This document shows positions 20,247 through 31,497 of a DNA stretch of 64,000 nt, piece after piece. This DNA comes from Lentinula raphanica (lineage: Eukaryota; Basidiomycota; Agaricomycetes; Agaricales; Omphalotaceae): NCBI GenBank assembly GCA_027919835.1, contig JANVFP010000022.1, positions 952,520-1,016,519 of the forward strand. Direction: 5' to 3'. Each line of letters opens with the position of its first letter. The first letter of the stretch is position 1. The notes under the pieces were generated by a model. The model saw nothing but the letters and a program-made list of their open reading frames with translations, was not told where the DNA came from and made no database searches. A program made the position numbers and the translations under genes.

Positions 20247-20668
20247 ACCGTTGAGTTTTCCACTTCTACAACATCATGAGTCAGGACCAGGACTGAAATC
20301 AAAAGAAATATTTTCATCACCTCATTCATTTGTCTCATCTCTTTCAACCCTAACTTCATCTCCTCCACCTACACCACCTGTTGAGCTGCTACCAGAACCT
20401 GAAAAAGGTTGTTCACATCGTACATGTCATCCTCCTGACTTCTACAATGAAACTCAAATGCAAAGAGCTGCTGGAATTGCCAGTAATGCCTTAGATTTGT
20501 CAGCTGAAGATGAAGATCATTATTTTTTTTCATGAACCCTGGCCAAATTCTGCATTAGTTGCTTCAGATAATCCAAAGACAATGCATAAAGCAATGCAAG
20601 GTTCAGAAGCTGATGAATGGACATGCAGTTATAATGATGAACTTGCAAGTCTTGAACATTTCCATATC
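20247..20668 (+). pseudogene. Ty1/copia integrase-RT linker and RT start
   Basis: Ser/Thr/Pro-rich linker, then RTCHPPDFYNE, then EADEWTCSYNDELASLEHFHI, the conserved entry to the copia reverse transcriptase. One frameshift lies near 20530. It is interrupted at 20668 by the DIRS-derived unit and continues at 22505. Confidence 0.7.
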
Positions 20669-21182
20669 AACATGAAGGTGGATTCCAAGGGTAGAGAGCC
20701 TTTCTGCAGGCCTCTGCAAATAACAGATCATCTCCTAGCAATTATAGTGCACTATTCATCACATCAGGTATGTACATGAAGGTCTTTACCTTCATCATAT
20801 CTAATGTATACATGAATACACTTAATTGCTGGCTACCCCTCAAGAGCTCTTGTCACTATACTGTGTACGCATACAGAGCTCTATTGTCCCTACAAATTGT
20901 CCACTATGACCCTATGATGATACTCACTCTGTGTTGAGTTATTCATATTTTTTCAGAATGCTTTAATAAAACTTTTGAAATATTTTTTATTCTACACAAA
21001 GCATTCCTGAACCAAACCTATAGGTGTCTTAGATGAAAATATACAGTTTGCTGTTCTCTTTAAGATGCAAATAATTTTGAAGGCATTTGATCTAGTAGTT
21101 CTTCTGCAATCCTCATTTTAAAATGCACACTCAAAACATTTGTGTGTTATTTCATTCCCAGAGCCTCTATATCACTCGGAAC

Positions 21183-21506
21183 TAAGGGTCTTCAGCAGGT
21201 CAGGTAACCTGTGAGTACTCGCAGGTAAGATCCGTGGGAATACCTGCAGGTTTTGTGACCCGCAGGTCCAGGTACCTGTATGCACAGGTCATGACAGGTC
21301 ACAGGTCAGACTCAGGAAATTATTTTATAGGGACAGGTCCAGGTAACCTGCAGGTATTGCCAAATTACTTGCAGGTATACCTGGACCTGCAGGTCAGGTA
21401 CCTGTGAGCACAGGTCAGCAACAGGTCACAGGTCAGGATGTTGGAGGCAAAATACCTGCAGGTCAGGTCACAGGTATGACTCGTCTGGGACTCGCGAAGA
21501 CCCTTG
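21183..21506. mobile_element. hAT-like miniature element rich in ACCTG/CAGGT
   Basis: 8-bp duplication CTCGGAAC at 21175-21182 and 21507-21514. Ends TAAGGGTCTTC and GAAGACCCTTG form the terminal repeat. The inside is packed with inverted CAGGT/ACCTG motifs (for example CAGGTAACCTGCAGGT). 8-bp duplications and dense subterminal motifs suit hAT. No transposase. Confidence 0.75.
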
Positions 21507-21972
21507 CTCGGAACCATGCCTGGACTCATCACATGAATTCCTGGACATATTTTGGACATTTCCAGCGCTTATAGGGCGTCTGGATCATCAGCTGATAGCT
21601 GTACATGATCCCATCTTCACATACATCAGGCAAATGATCATGAGGCTGTTTTAAAATGATGTAGCTGTTACAGGTGCCAGAGGTCTGAGCAGAGACCTGT
21701 AAAAGTGAGTTGAAACATCAATTTTTGATCTCCCATTCTTCCTTTCCTTCCCCCACCATCTCTGACCTAGATGAGGCTGCCTGCATGCTTCCTAGCTCTT
21801 TCTGAGCTCTGATTTTACTGTTCAGCACATTTCTATATCTGTATAGACTACAGGCCTTCCAGAGGTGTCTCAGATATAGAAATCTGGTATGAAATTTCAC
21901 ATCTTTCATCATCAAGATACTGAACAGATACCAAAGCACATCCAGACAGATCTAAGGAGATCGGACACTCTA

Positions 21973-22187
21973 CATTAGGAAAAATACCTTCAGCCCAGAG
22001 AATCTAGAGACACCCCCCAAAAGCTCAGGCTTCCCAGAGATTCTCAAAGATTTCCAAAGATTTTCAAAGCAACTCAGGTAAGCCTGAAGACATAAGGTTG
22101 ACTTAAAATCATTTCAAAGACTTTAAACTGTCTGGAATTTTGGGAGTGTCCCCAGACAACCTGGGCCTAGATAGATTTTTCCTGATG
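21973..22187. mobile_element. CATCAGG miniature element (type 1), reversed
   Basis: CATTAGGAAAAAT to ATTTTTCCTGATG. TA duplication at 21971-21972 and 22188-22189 within the DIRS leader module. Confidence 0.85.
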
Positions 22188-22504
22188 TAGGAGTTGTTTT
22201 CTTGACTAGATCTTGGGTTTTTAGTGTCTCAGTGTGCTCTGATCATGTCTGATAAGCCTCTACATTGTACTGATTCTTATTTACATAGATCTAACCTTGA
22301 TCTGCCTGTTTTTTCTTCACCCTCCTTTCTCTCTCTTATATCATGTATGTTCTCATTGTTTGTATATATGTAGTGATATGCAGCTACATCTTTACTTATC
22401 CTGTATCATTATGTAGCCCTCTATGATTTGCTCTGAATGTTATGAGCTTTGGCTCAGTGTTGGCTAACTTTTACTTCTTGTCCCACCTGAACGCAAAAGG
22501 CAGA

Positions 22505-22918
22505 GGCCTGGTATCTAGTCAAACGGCCGAAAGGTGTCAATGTTGCCAAGAACAAAGTTATCCTCAAGACAAAACATAATGCCAATGATCTTGTAGTCCT
22601 TTACAAGGCTCAGCTAGTAGTTGAAGGATATTCTCAAATTCAAGGCATTCATTTTTTTGAAACGTTTGCATCCTGTGTCAAGTTTGAAACTCTTTGTTTT
22701 CTTTTTTCTGTTGGTGCTTCTATCGACGCTGTTATTCAAGAACAAGGCAATGTCAAAAATGTTTATTTGCAGGCAAACCTCTATAAGGAACTTTATATGA
22801 AGTTACCACCTCTTTATGAGGAGTTTAGATTTCTACCTGCACAAAGTTAACAAGGAAGAAACGTTGTTGCAAAACTCCATCGGCTACTCTATGGGAGCAA
22901 ACAATGAGGAAACAAGTG
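22505..22918 (+). pseudogene. Ty1/copia reverse transcriptase fragment 1
   Basis: Reads WYLVKRPKGVNVAKNKVILKTK, YSQIQGIHFFETFAS, NVYLQANLYKELYMKLP and KLHRLLYGSKQ with interrupting stops: fingers and palm of a copia RVT_2 domain. A CATCAGG element interrupts it at 22919. Confidence 0.8.
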
Positions 22919-23142
22919 CATCAGGAAAAATATATCTAAGCTCAGGCTGCCTGGAGTTGCCTGGAGACACCTCCAAAATCCCAGGCAGTTTAAAGACTTC
23001 AAAATTATTTCAAATCAACCTAGTGTCTTCAGGCTTACCTGAGTTGCTTTGAAAATCTTTGAAAATCTTTGAGTATCTCTGGGAAGCCTGGGCTTTTGGG
23101 GGTGTCTCTAGGCTCTCTGGGCTGAAGGTATTTTTCCTGATG
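22919..23142. mobile_element. CATCAGG miniature element (type 1) in copia RT
   Basis: 224 bp with TG duplication at 22917-22918 and 23143-23144. Removing it joins copia coding sequence at GTGGTACAAG. Confidence 0.85.
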
Positions 23143-23362
23143 TGGTACAAGAAACTATGCCAAGAAGCTATCAACGAGGGATTCACAGTTGCCCAATTTA
23201 ATCTGTGTGTGTTCTATAAACACAAGAATAATAGATATCAGATTTTTGTTGCCGCCACTGATGATTTCACTATGCTGGCTGACAGTAACGAATCCATGAA
23301 GTAACTGAAAGCCTCACTTGCTCATTGTTTCAACATGAAGTTCATAGGAGAAATCAGCTGCC
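23143..23362 (+). pseudogene. Ty1/copia reverse transcriptase fragment 2
   Basis: Reads WYKKLCQEAINEGFTVAQF, CVFYKHKNNRYQIFVAATDD (catalytic region, with ATDD where YVDD is usual), then KASLAHCFNMKFIGEIS. One stop codon. It is interrupted at 23363 by a 2.3-kb insertion. Confidence 0.8.
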
Positions 23363-25641
23363 AATCAGGAAAAATGTACTGAGCGCTCAGCCACTAAAAG
23401 CTGCTCTCAGGTCCCCTAGAGCTTTTCAAGGCTTTGGAGCCCAAAGCATGCAAAGATGCCCCCCAAATCCTAGACACTCTTAGCTACTTGAAAGTTCTGG
23501 GGTATTCTTTGAGGTGCTTTGAGGTGCTTTGAGAATTTTTGTGTGTCTTTGAAAATCTTTGAGTGTCTTTGAGGTGCTTTGAGATGCTTTCAAAAGCAAA
23601 TAATATGAATAAAAATCAATTGATTCTTTTAATTTCTATTTTACATTACATTCTATTTCATATTGTTGTATTATGTAATTTCATATTATATTATATTACA
23701 TAAAACTTACATAATTATAAGAATTTGTAATGTACTAGTTAATTATCAAATTATATAGAGAATCTAATCTATAAATCTCATATATAAAGTCCTTCATTGA
23801 GATATATAAATATGTAGTCAGTATAGCTATATATAAGTTTGAACCATGTGACAAACTTTTTGATTGTACATGGTTCACAGTGGCAGCCCAAATATATTAC
23901 ACTACCAAGTGGCTTGTGTATCCTCTGGAAGAAACTTGAAGTCAGAATTTATGCAAAATAGATTTTTTCATCTCTCTTTTATTTATTGAAAATAAGATCT
24001 TATCCTTTGAGATAAAGAACAGGATGCACCAAAAAAATGAATTTAAATGCAAAATTTAGTCTTTTTGACCATTGAGGAAAATATTCCAATTTCATTGAAT
24101 TTTTACACACAATTTAATGATTTTCTCCCCCAAGAAAGGAAATGGGCAATCAGAGCCAGTTGGAGGATCTGAGCACACACCGAAATTGGAAAAAATTCCA
24201 CCGAGCAGAAATTTGTACAGATTGCAGAAAATTCAGTAAATATTACACTCACTCTGAAATTAGGAAGGAAACTTGATATTTCTACATAAGTAAAATAAGA
24301 GCCAAAATGTAAAATTTCAATGTATATTTTGTGTTATTGAAAATGAGGATTGAAATTATATGAATATAAAAGGAAGAAATTGCTATCAAAATTAGATTTC
24401 TCCAAAGTCATTTCAATATGCATGAATGAAGAACTTTTGTATGAGGGGAAATTTCATTGTAAACCTGTATAAACAATAAGATTGAGATACATGCTGAATT
24501 GAGATATTTCGGGCTCCATATGGCAACATATGAAATTTTTGCAGAAATTCTGGATTTCAGAACTACTGAAAATGGCAATTTGTATTCAAATCAGGGTTTT
24601 CAGCAGATCCAAAACTCCGGCTTTCGGCAACGTTTTTGTCTTTCCCAATAGTACAATAGAAAAGTTGCCATTCAGATTATATTTCAACACCAAAGAAGTT
24701 AAGGATTTCCACAAAAATTTCTATTTGTATGAATCACAATGATTCAGTAGGGAAGAAATATGCACCAAAAGGTTTGCTTTCTGTATTATTTTTTCCTGAT
24801 AATATTTGTAAGCTTTCAAAACACTTATCATTAGATGCAATAGTTTTACTAATTTGGCTACTTTTGAATAAGTTTTCGTAAATATGGAAATTTGATATTT
24901 TAGTTCTATTTCCTGAATTTCTGAATGTTTGTATGAAATTTTTGCTATCAGGAAAGAATTCTGCTCAAAGGAATTTATTCCACTTCCGGTGTGGCACCTG
25001 CTCATTGCCCATTTCCTTTCTCAGCAGAGAAAATTAATGAATTGTCAATCAGATCTTAGCAAAATTGGGGAATTTTCCTCATTGATCAAAGAAATCAAAT
25101 CTTGCATTCAGATTGATATTTTTGGTACATTCTGTTCTTTATTTTTTTCTCAGAAAATCAAATTTTATTTTCAATGAATAAAAGAAGTACAAGAAATTTT
25201 ATCATGCATCAGTTTTGACTTCAAGTTTCTCCCAGTGAATACTCAAGTCACCTGGTAGTGTCATTGAAACAAGATCTTGTCACACTTGTCAATGACAATT
25301 TTGGATGCATGTATCTTCTAATTTAAGCAAGTTCTGCAATGCACTTATATAATTTCCTATTTGGGTGATGTTTTCTTCATTTAATTTGATATTAAAAGTT
25401 ATTAAAAAGCTCTGCAAAGACTCTCAAAGATCCTCAAAACATTTCAAAACACTATAAAGCAGTTTAGTAACCTGAGTTACTTGAGCAACCTAAGCCATTG
25501 AGGCACTTTCAGAGTCTCTAGGAATTAGCCATTTCTTGAGGTGCTTTCAGATCAAAGTATATTCCTTTGAAGCATGTAGGCTCTCTAGAGAGCCTCAAAG
25601 ATACTCATAGCTGCCTAGACTTAGAGTGTTTTTTTTTGATG
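23363..25641. mobile_element. Large CATCAGG-type insertion holding an old foldback
   Basis: Left end AATCAGGAAAAATG, right end TTTTTTTTGATG, with GAGGTGCTTTGAG-type repeats inside both ends (23515-23600 and 25385-25560). The middle 1.8 kb is AT-rich, with no recognisable gene. It contains a diverged inverted repeat (about 23830-24480 against 24740-25310). Copia RT resumes at 25642. The flanks CA and TG do not match, consistent with age. Confidence 0.5.
23830..25310. repeat. Ancient degenerate foldback
   Basis: The left arm holds GAAACTTGAAGTCAGAATTT, CTTTTATTTATTGAAAATAA and GAAAGGAAATGGGCAATCAG. The right arm holds diverged complements in the same order (from 25310 inward: CACTACCAGGTG, GAAACTTGAAGTCAAAAC, AAAGGAAATGGGCAATGAGC). 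The arms are about 600 bases and clearly diverged. It resembles the young hairpins at 27711-64000 in architecture but not in sequence. Small ORFs inside are not conserved between arms. Confidence 0.65.
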
Positions 25642-25948
25642 TGACTGGTTACTCAGATTCTAGGTTGTATGGAACCGCAAAAGGAAAACCAACATTCTCA
25701 GTTAGAAGGCATATATCAAGTGTATAATCAAACGTTTTGGCCAAGAAAACTCTTGTTCAGTCTTTACTCTCCTAGAACCTGACATAGATTTATTATATGA
25801 CTCTCCTTCTGTCTCAACTTATATTTCACTCACTCCAAGTCAACAAGCTCTCTACTGCGAAGCTGTTGAATCTCTCATGTATCCTTTCAAGGTGTCTCAT
25901 CCAGATTTCACATATGCGACCTCAACAGTTGCATGTTAAATGCACAAG
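25642..25948 (+). pseudogene. Ty1/copia reverse transcriptase C-terminal fragment
   Basis: Reads IKRFGQENSCSVFTLLEPD, SLTPSQQALYCEAVESLMYP, VSHPDFTYATST: the thumb and connection of a copia RT. One frameshift. It ends where gypsy-1 begins at 25949. Confidence 0.8.
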
Positions 25949-26535
25949 TGTTACGACCATAATCTTCGGAGCTCCGTCGGAGCTTCACTCGGCGATTGGA
26001 CTTAGAGATTTCCTGAATCTCTCTAGTCATGCCTAGCAGTGTCCGCCTTGTCCCTCCTTCCGATTCCGTCGGCGTATCGGTCTGGTCTTATACTTTGATT
26101 ATGATCTTATTGTTTATTCTCTGACAGCTCAGCTGACCTTTATATTGATTTACTTTACAATAGCTTATTGTCTTTCTCACCTCCGATGCTGTAGTACCGA
26201 GATGTGTATCGTCTTATTGTACTTTAGATTAGACTGACTATCCGTACAGTATATAAGGAGCCTGTACATACTTACATACCTCAGTTTTAATATCAACTTG
26301 GATTACCTCGTTAACGTTAACACTCACCTCTGTGCCCTCGGTGTCGTCTTGATCGTTGATCATCGCCGACTCCGAACCTCTGTCGGACTTCGTACACGTT
26401 GTACTCGTCCTCCTCTGCTCTCTTGGTTGAACACAGTAACATGGCAAGGGTGTTGCTCAATAACAACACTAACGTTCAACAATCCTCTGTGTCTCTGATT
26501 GGAGCTCCGACTCCGTCGGTGGCACGGTCCTAACA
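25949..26535 (+). mobile_element. gypsy-1 5' LTR
   Basis: 587 bp, TGTTACGACC to GGTCCTAACA, so TG...CA with a 10-bp imperfect inverted end. It contains a TATA-like TATATAAG at 26250-26257 and CpG-rich ends (CGGAGCTCCGTCGGAGC), unlike the CpG-poor left half of the window. No matching 3' LTR lies in the window because gypsy-2 truncates the element. Confidence 0.8.
26250..26257 (+). promoter_or_regulatory. TATA-like box in gypsy-1 LTR
   Basis: TATATAAG followed by GAGCCTGTAC, about 285 bp before the LTR end. A plausible start site lies 25-40 bases downstream. No experimental basis. Confidence 0.5.
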
Positions 26536-26586
26536 GTATATTAAAACTTATCTCGTCAACGTTGCACTGATTCATCTTTATTCCAT

Positions 26587-29500
26587 ATGGATCGCACTCA
26601 ACGAACACTACGGGCTCAAACTCGTGCTGCTCGTCGTCCTTGTACCCCTTCTCCCACTCGGGATGAAGAAAATCCTTTTGTCGCAAATGCTCAGGCTTTG
26701 ACGGCCTTTAACGAATCTATCTCTGCAGTTGGTAACTGGAGACCGCGCATTTCTGCGTTCGGTCCCGCTCCTGTTCCTCTTCCAACGGTTACTACTGAAA
26801 ACGTTCGCGGTGTTTCGGAATCTACGGAGTATGTCTATCAGACTGCTATTTTGCCTAGTGGTGAACACGTTCGTGTATTAACTCCGAAAGCCAAACGGGT
26901 TATCGAAGGTGAACCTGTTCCTCCACTACCACCACCTCCTACTCCGTCTCGTGCAGCTGCTAGACCTACCCAAGTTCCTTCTCTACCCGGACATTCGCAA
27001 GGTAGTCATCATTCCGGAGATCGGGAACCTCGACGTGATCCTCCGTCGGATCCGCCGGGCTTTCCGCCAGGTTTCCCTGGTGATGAACCGGATGATGAAG
27101 GACCTCCCGATGGCCCGAGACGTGATCCTCCTGAAGGTCCACCAGATGATGGTCCTCCTGAGGGTCCTCCCAGATGCCCTGGCGACGATCGAGATCCTCC
27201 TGACCCACCTCCATCGGTTCGAAGTCGCTCTTTGAGCTCTTCTCGTTCGTCAGATAACTTGGCTCTTAATGCCTTGATGTCCTTCAACAAAACTCTTGCG
27301 GATTTCACATCGGCCTTACGTCCGAAGGAGTCGGAATTGGACTCTGGAAAGACGAAGGTCAAAGATCCTGAACCATTTGATGGTTCTAACCCCCGAAAAC
27401 TCAAATCTTTTTTGGTATCTTTGTCTTTGGTATTCATTGATCGTCCGAACTATTTCACTGATCAGCAGAAAATCAATTACGCCTTGTCATACTTGACCGG
27501 CGCCGCTCGTGAATGGTTTGAACCGGACATCTTGGATCCGAATGTCGAAGCTCTACCTGCTTGGACCACGTCATACGCTGCTTTAGTCCAGGAGCTGCAG
27601 GAAAACTTTGGTTTGTACGATGCGCAGGGTGAGTCCGAAGATAAACTCGGAACCCTTCGGATGCGCAACGACGAGAAGGTCGGAGCGTACAATATCAAGT
27701 TTAACACTCTCAGCTGATACTGTAAAGCTTTTGTAAAAAGACCTGATGAGTTATCCAGGAGCTTTTGAAAATAGTTGTGACGACACAGAGGGGGCTCCGG
27801 AAATGGCTCCGGGGGGTGGGCATGCCTGTCACCACCTGTCACATCTGACCTATATTTACTGTTTTGGGTAATTAATAATTATCCAGATATTAAATAAGCG
27901 GTACATTTGTAAAAAATCCTGATAAACTATAAAAATTCAAAAAAACCCAAAAAACCTAATTAGGTCAAATCGGGGTATGTAAACAAAATAGCCTTATATG
28001 GTAAAAAATGCTGTAGGATCTATCTAGGTGCTAAAAATAGCCAAAAAAAATCACTAAAAATGCTAAAAATATGTAGGAATGGTATATAGCCTATTGCAGA
28101 TCCAGGCATCCAAAATTACCAAAAAAGGAAATTTTTGATAATGATGTCATCTTGTAGCAAAAAATCTGAAAAAAATCCTAAAAATAGTCAAAAAATTCAG
28201 GGGTGCCTTGTTGGCCCTGGAAATGCAAAATAAAAAAAAATACGCGACAAGTATAAAAATTTTCATCACACCAAATCATTCCAAATCCACTATACAGTCA
28301 GTATATATGATGTATATGCTATATTTAGCATCCTAGTACCTTTATTGGGCTAAAAATAGAACTTGATCTCATCTGATAGCAAAAAATCTGAAAAAATCAT
28401 AAAAAATACTCAAAAAATTCAGGGGTGCCTTATTGGCCCTGAAAATGCAAAATAAAAAAATTTACACAACACAATTGAAAAACAACATCACTCCAAATTA
28501 TACCAAATCCACTACACAGTCAGTATATATCATGTATATACTATTTATAGCACCCCTAGTACCCTCAATCACTTATATCACTCAAGAATCCTACCAAACT
28601 GAATGATTTGGGGTATTAAATATATTGTACATGATATTTTTAACACACCTAGTACCCTTGATGACTCAGAACAATTTATATTACTCAATATGTTCAGTAC
28701 ACTTAACACTCATCAAACCTCACACATGAAAACTCATAACAGTACTTATATGTATTATACTTAACACAGATGACAATGAAAATACTTAAAACAGTGTTGT
28801 CAGTCACTATACTTAACACACTTAACAGTCGAAAAGTCGGAACAATGTTACTTTATATACATAACACACTCATTGTTATACTATAACACACTTATAACAA
28901 CGAGTTTTGGGCGCTTATAGGCGCTTATTTGGTGTTTTTGAGTCGAAATTCATTAATAGCACACTCAATAATGTTTGTCTGGGCTCTATACTGTGTCAGG
29001 ATGTTGTCTATATCATATTCTTCTAGATACAATTCAGAGAACTCAAAAATTCAACCTGTCGGGTTAGCTATATTGTGATCTTTTGAAATATAACAGTGTT
29101 TTATGTAAATGTCAATGCATATGTCCATGTAATGCAAGTATACTGATGGTGGTTCATGAGGGAATCACTCCTACAGTCTACTAGAAGTGTCTGGACATGG
29201 TTCAGATACTCACTATGACTATTGGACTCTGTGATATATATGTACATGTTTCATGTACACTATAGATGTCTACACCTACATGTAACAATAGATGTCATAT
29301 TCAATGACCCCCATTACAGATCTCTTGGCTGTATCACATAGAGTTAGCATGGAATAGGTTGTAGGATGACTCTTTCCATGACCCAGTAGCAGTTTGACTT
29401 CATAACATGGGTGTATGCATTGACATTTACATAAAACACTGTTATATCACAAAAGATCACAATATAGCCAGCCCCACAGGCTGTAATCTTGAGTTCTCCA

Positions 29501-31432
29501 AATTGTATCAAGTGTAGTATGATATAAACAACATCCTTACACAGTATAAACCCCACACAAAAATTATTGAGTGTGCTATTAAAGAATTTCGACTCAAAAA
29601 TACCAAATAAGCGCCCATAAGCGCCCAAAACTCGTTGTTATAAGTGTGTTGTAGTATAACAATGAGTGTGTTATGTATATCAAGTAACATTATTCCGACT
29701 TTTTGACTGTTAAGTGTGTTAAGTATAGTGACTGATAACACTGTTTTGAGTATTTTCATTGCCAACTGTGTTAAGTATGATACATATAAGTACTGTTCTG
29801 AGTTTTAGTGTGTTAAATGTGATGAGTACTAAGTATACTGAACATATTGAGTGATATAAATTGTTCTGAGTTTTTAAGGGTACTAGGTGTGCTAAAAATA
29901 CCATGTACATTACATTTACTCAATGTTGTCAGTTTGGTAGGATTCTTGAGTGATATAAGTGATTGAGGGTACTAGGGATGCTATAAATAGTATATACATG
30001 ATATATACTAACTATATAGTAAATTTGATAAGATTTGGAATGATGTTGTTTTTCAATTGTGTTGTGTAAATTTTTTTATTTTGCATTTTCAGGGCCAATG
30101 AGGCACCCCTGAATTTTTTGAGTATTTTTAATGATTTTTTCAGATTTTTTGCTACCAGATGAGATCAAGTTCTATTTTTAGCCCAATGAGGGTACTAGGA
30201 TGCTAAATATAGCATATACATTATATATACTGACTATATAGTGGATTTGGTATGATTTGGAGTGACAAAAATTTTTATACTTGTCGCGTGTTTTTTTTTA
30301 TTTTGCATTTCCAGGGCCAACAAGGCACCCTTGAATTTTTTGACTATTTTTAGGATTTTTTTCAGATTTTTTGCTACAAGATGACATCATTATCAAAAAT
30401 TTCCTTTTTTGGTAATTTTTGGATGCCTGGATCTGCAATAGGCTATATACCATTCCTACATATTTTTAGCATTTTTAGTGATTTTTTTTGGCTATTTTTA
30501 GCACCTAGATAGATCCTACAGCATTTTTTACCATATAAGGCTATTTTGTTTACATACCCCGATTTGACCTAATTAGGTTTTTTTGGGTTTTTTTGAATTT
30601 TTATAGTTTATCAGGATTTTTTACAAATGTACCGCTTATTTAATATCTGGATAATTATTAATTACCCAAAACAGTAAATATAGGTCAGATGTGACAGGTG
30701 GTGACAGGCATGCCCACCCCCCGGAGCCATTTCCGGAGCCCCCTCTGTGTCGTCACAACTATTTTCAAAAGCTCCTGGATAACTCATCAGGTCTTTTTAC
30801 AAAAGCTTCACAGTATCCTGTGACACTCTGGCTGCTGCCTCCGGTTGGGATGTCAACGCTCTCCGATGGGCGTATCAGAAAGGACTAGCACCCCGACTCA
30901 AGGACGAAATTGCTCGTATGCCGGAACCTCGGACTCTTTCTGAATATCGGAGAGAAGTGTTACGGTTGGATAACCGTTACTGGCGCAGAGAAGAAGAGAA
31001 GAAGCGGGAAAGTCATTGGTTTTCGGAGCCTTCGGACCCAAAGAAAGGAAAGAAGGATGGCAAGAAACCGGTACCGTTTAATTCATCTCAGAACTCTGGT
31101 GCTAATCAGTCCTCTTCATCCTCTGGTTCGAACTTTAACAACCAAAAGAAGTTCGGTAATTCCAACAACAACAAAGGCAACTCTGGCAACAAGTTTCCAA
31201 GAAATCGATCGCAGACAACCTCGGCTCCGACGGCAAGCTTACTCCTGCGGAACGGGAACGTCGTAAGAAGTTTAATCTCTGTCTTTTCTGCGGACAAGGT
31301 GGTCATGTCCTTAAGGACTGTCCCCTTAAGAAGTCTAAAGAAAATGCTGCTAAAGGCAGAGCTGGCGTTCTCGAGGATGTAGCTGAAGAAGAAGAGATTC
31401 CGGACTTTCCGTCGGAGGAACCGGAAAAATAG
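26587..31432 (+). pseudogene. gypsy-1 gag, split by hairpin H1
   Basis: Structural nucleocapsid protein. Starts MDRTQRTLRAQTRAARRP. Residues about 140-215 are a Pro/Asp/Gly-rich tract. The capsid-like domain starts near 265 (FDGSNPRKLKSFLVSLSLVF; YLTGAAREWFEP). H1 interrupts it at 27711. Using one copy of the duplicated ACACTCT, the frame continues at 30833 as NTLAAASGWDVNALRWAY and KDEIARMPEP. The C-terminal part is Ser/Asn-rich, then a CCHC zinc knuckle (CLFCGQGGHVLKDC). A one-base frameshift near 31210 separates the Asn-rich region from the knuckle frame. Stop TAG at 31430-31432. Confidence 0.8.
27711..30832. mobile_element. Giant hairpin H1 (family A) in gypsy-1 gag
   Basis: 3122-bp palindrome. 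Ends are CAGCTGATACTG at the left and CAGTATCCTGTG at the right. 7-bp duplication ACACTCT at 27704-27710 and 30833-30839. Each arm is about 1.4 kb with almost the same sequence inverted. From the outside inward it has a GC-rich block (GGCTCCGGGGGGTG), an AT-rich zone with two core repeats (AAAAAATTCAGGGGTGCC), ladders of TTAACACAC-type motifs, and GGCGCTTATAGGCGCTTAT, then a loop of about 270 nt (29145-29410). There is no credible protein gene. RNA from it would fold into a long double-stranded stem. Confidence 0.9.
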
Positions 31433-31497
31433 TCCGCAACTCCTGTCCCTCCGCACGAAGCAGGAGTTGCGTTGACCTGGTTCGTGCTCTACCAGAG

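Larger units (their letters stand above)
20669..22504 (-). mobile_element. Non-autonomous DIRS-derived unit in copia RT
   Basis: Inverted order R (20669-21165), S (about 21166-21720), U (about 21720-22320), terminal repeat (about 22330-22504, ending GCAAAAGGCAGAGG). It carries a hAT-like miniature element (21183-21506) and a CATCAGG element (21973-22187). Copia coding sequence flanks both sides, so these are real ends. It shows that an ITR end and an R end together delimit a mobile unit. No ORF of note. Confidence 0.65.

Noticed and set aside
21190..21500. A simple CAGGT satellite
   Set aside because: Clear terminal repeats and an 8-bp duplication delimit it as one inserted element.
24530..25177. 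Short ORFs in the AT-rich middle of 23363-25641
   Set aside because: They are not preserved in the partner arm, have no recognisable motifs, and are expected by chance in AT-rich DNA.
29344..29628. A 94-codon minus-strand open frame in H1, repeated at 53539-53823 in H5 and partly in other hairpins
   Set aside because: It starts at TTG, is broken by stops in H2, and its frame lies in a sequence that is the same because the elements are copies. Differences do not favour silent sites, so no evidence of a protein.
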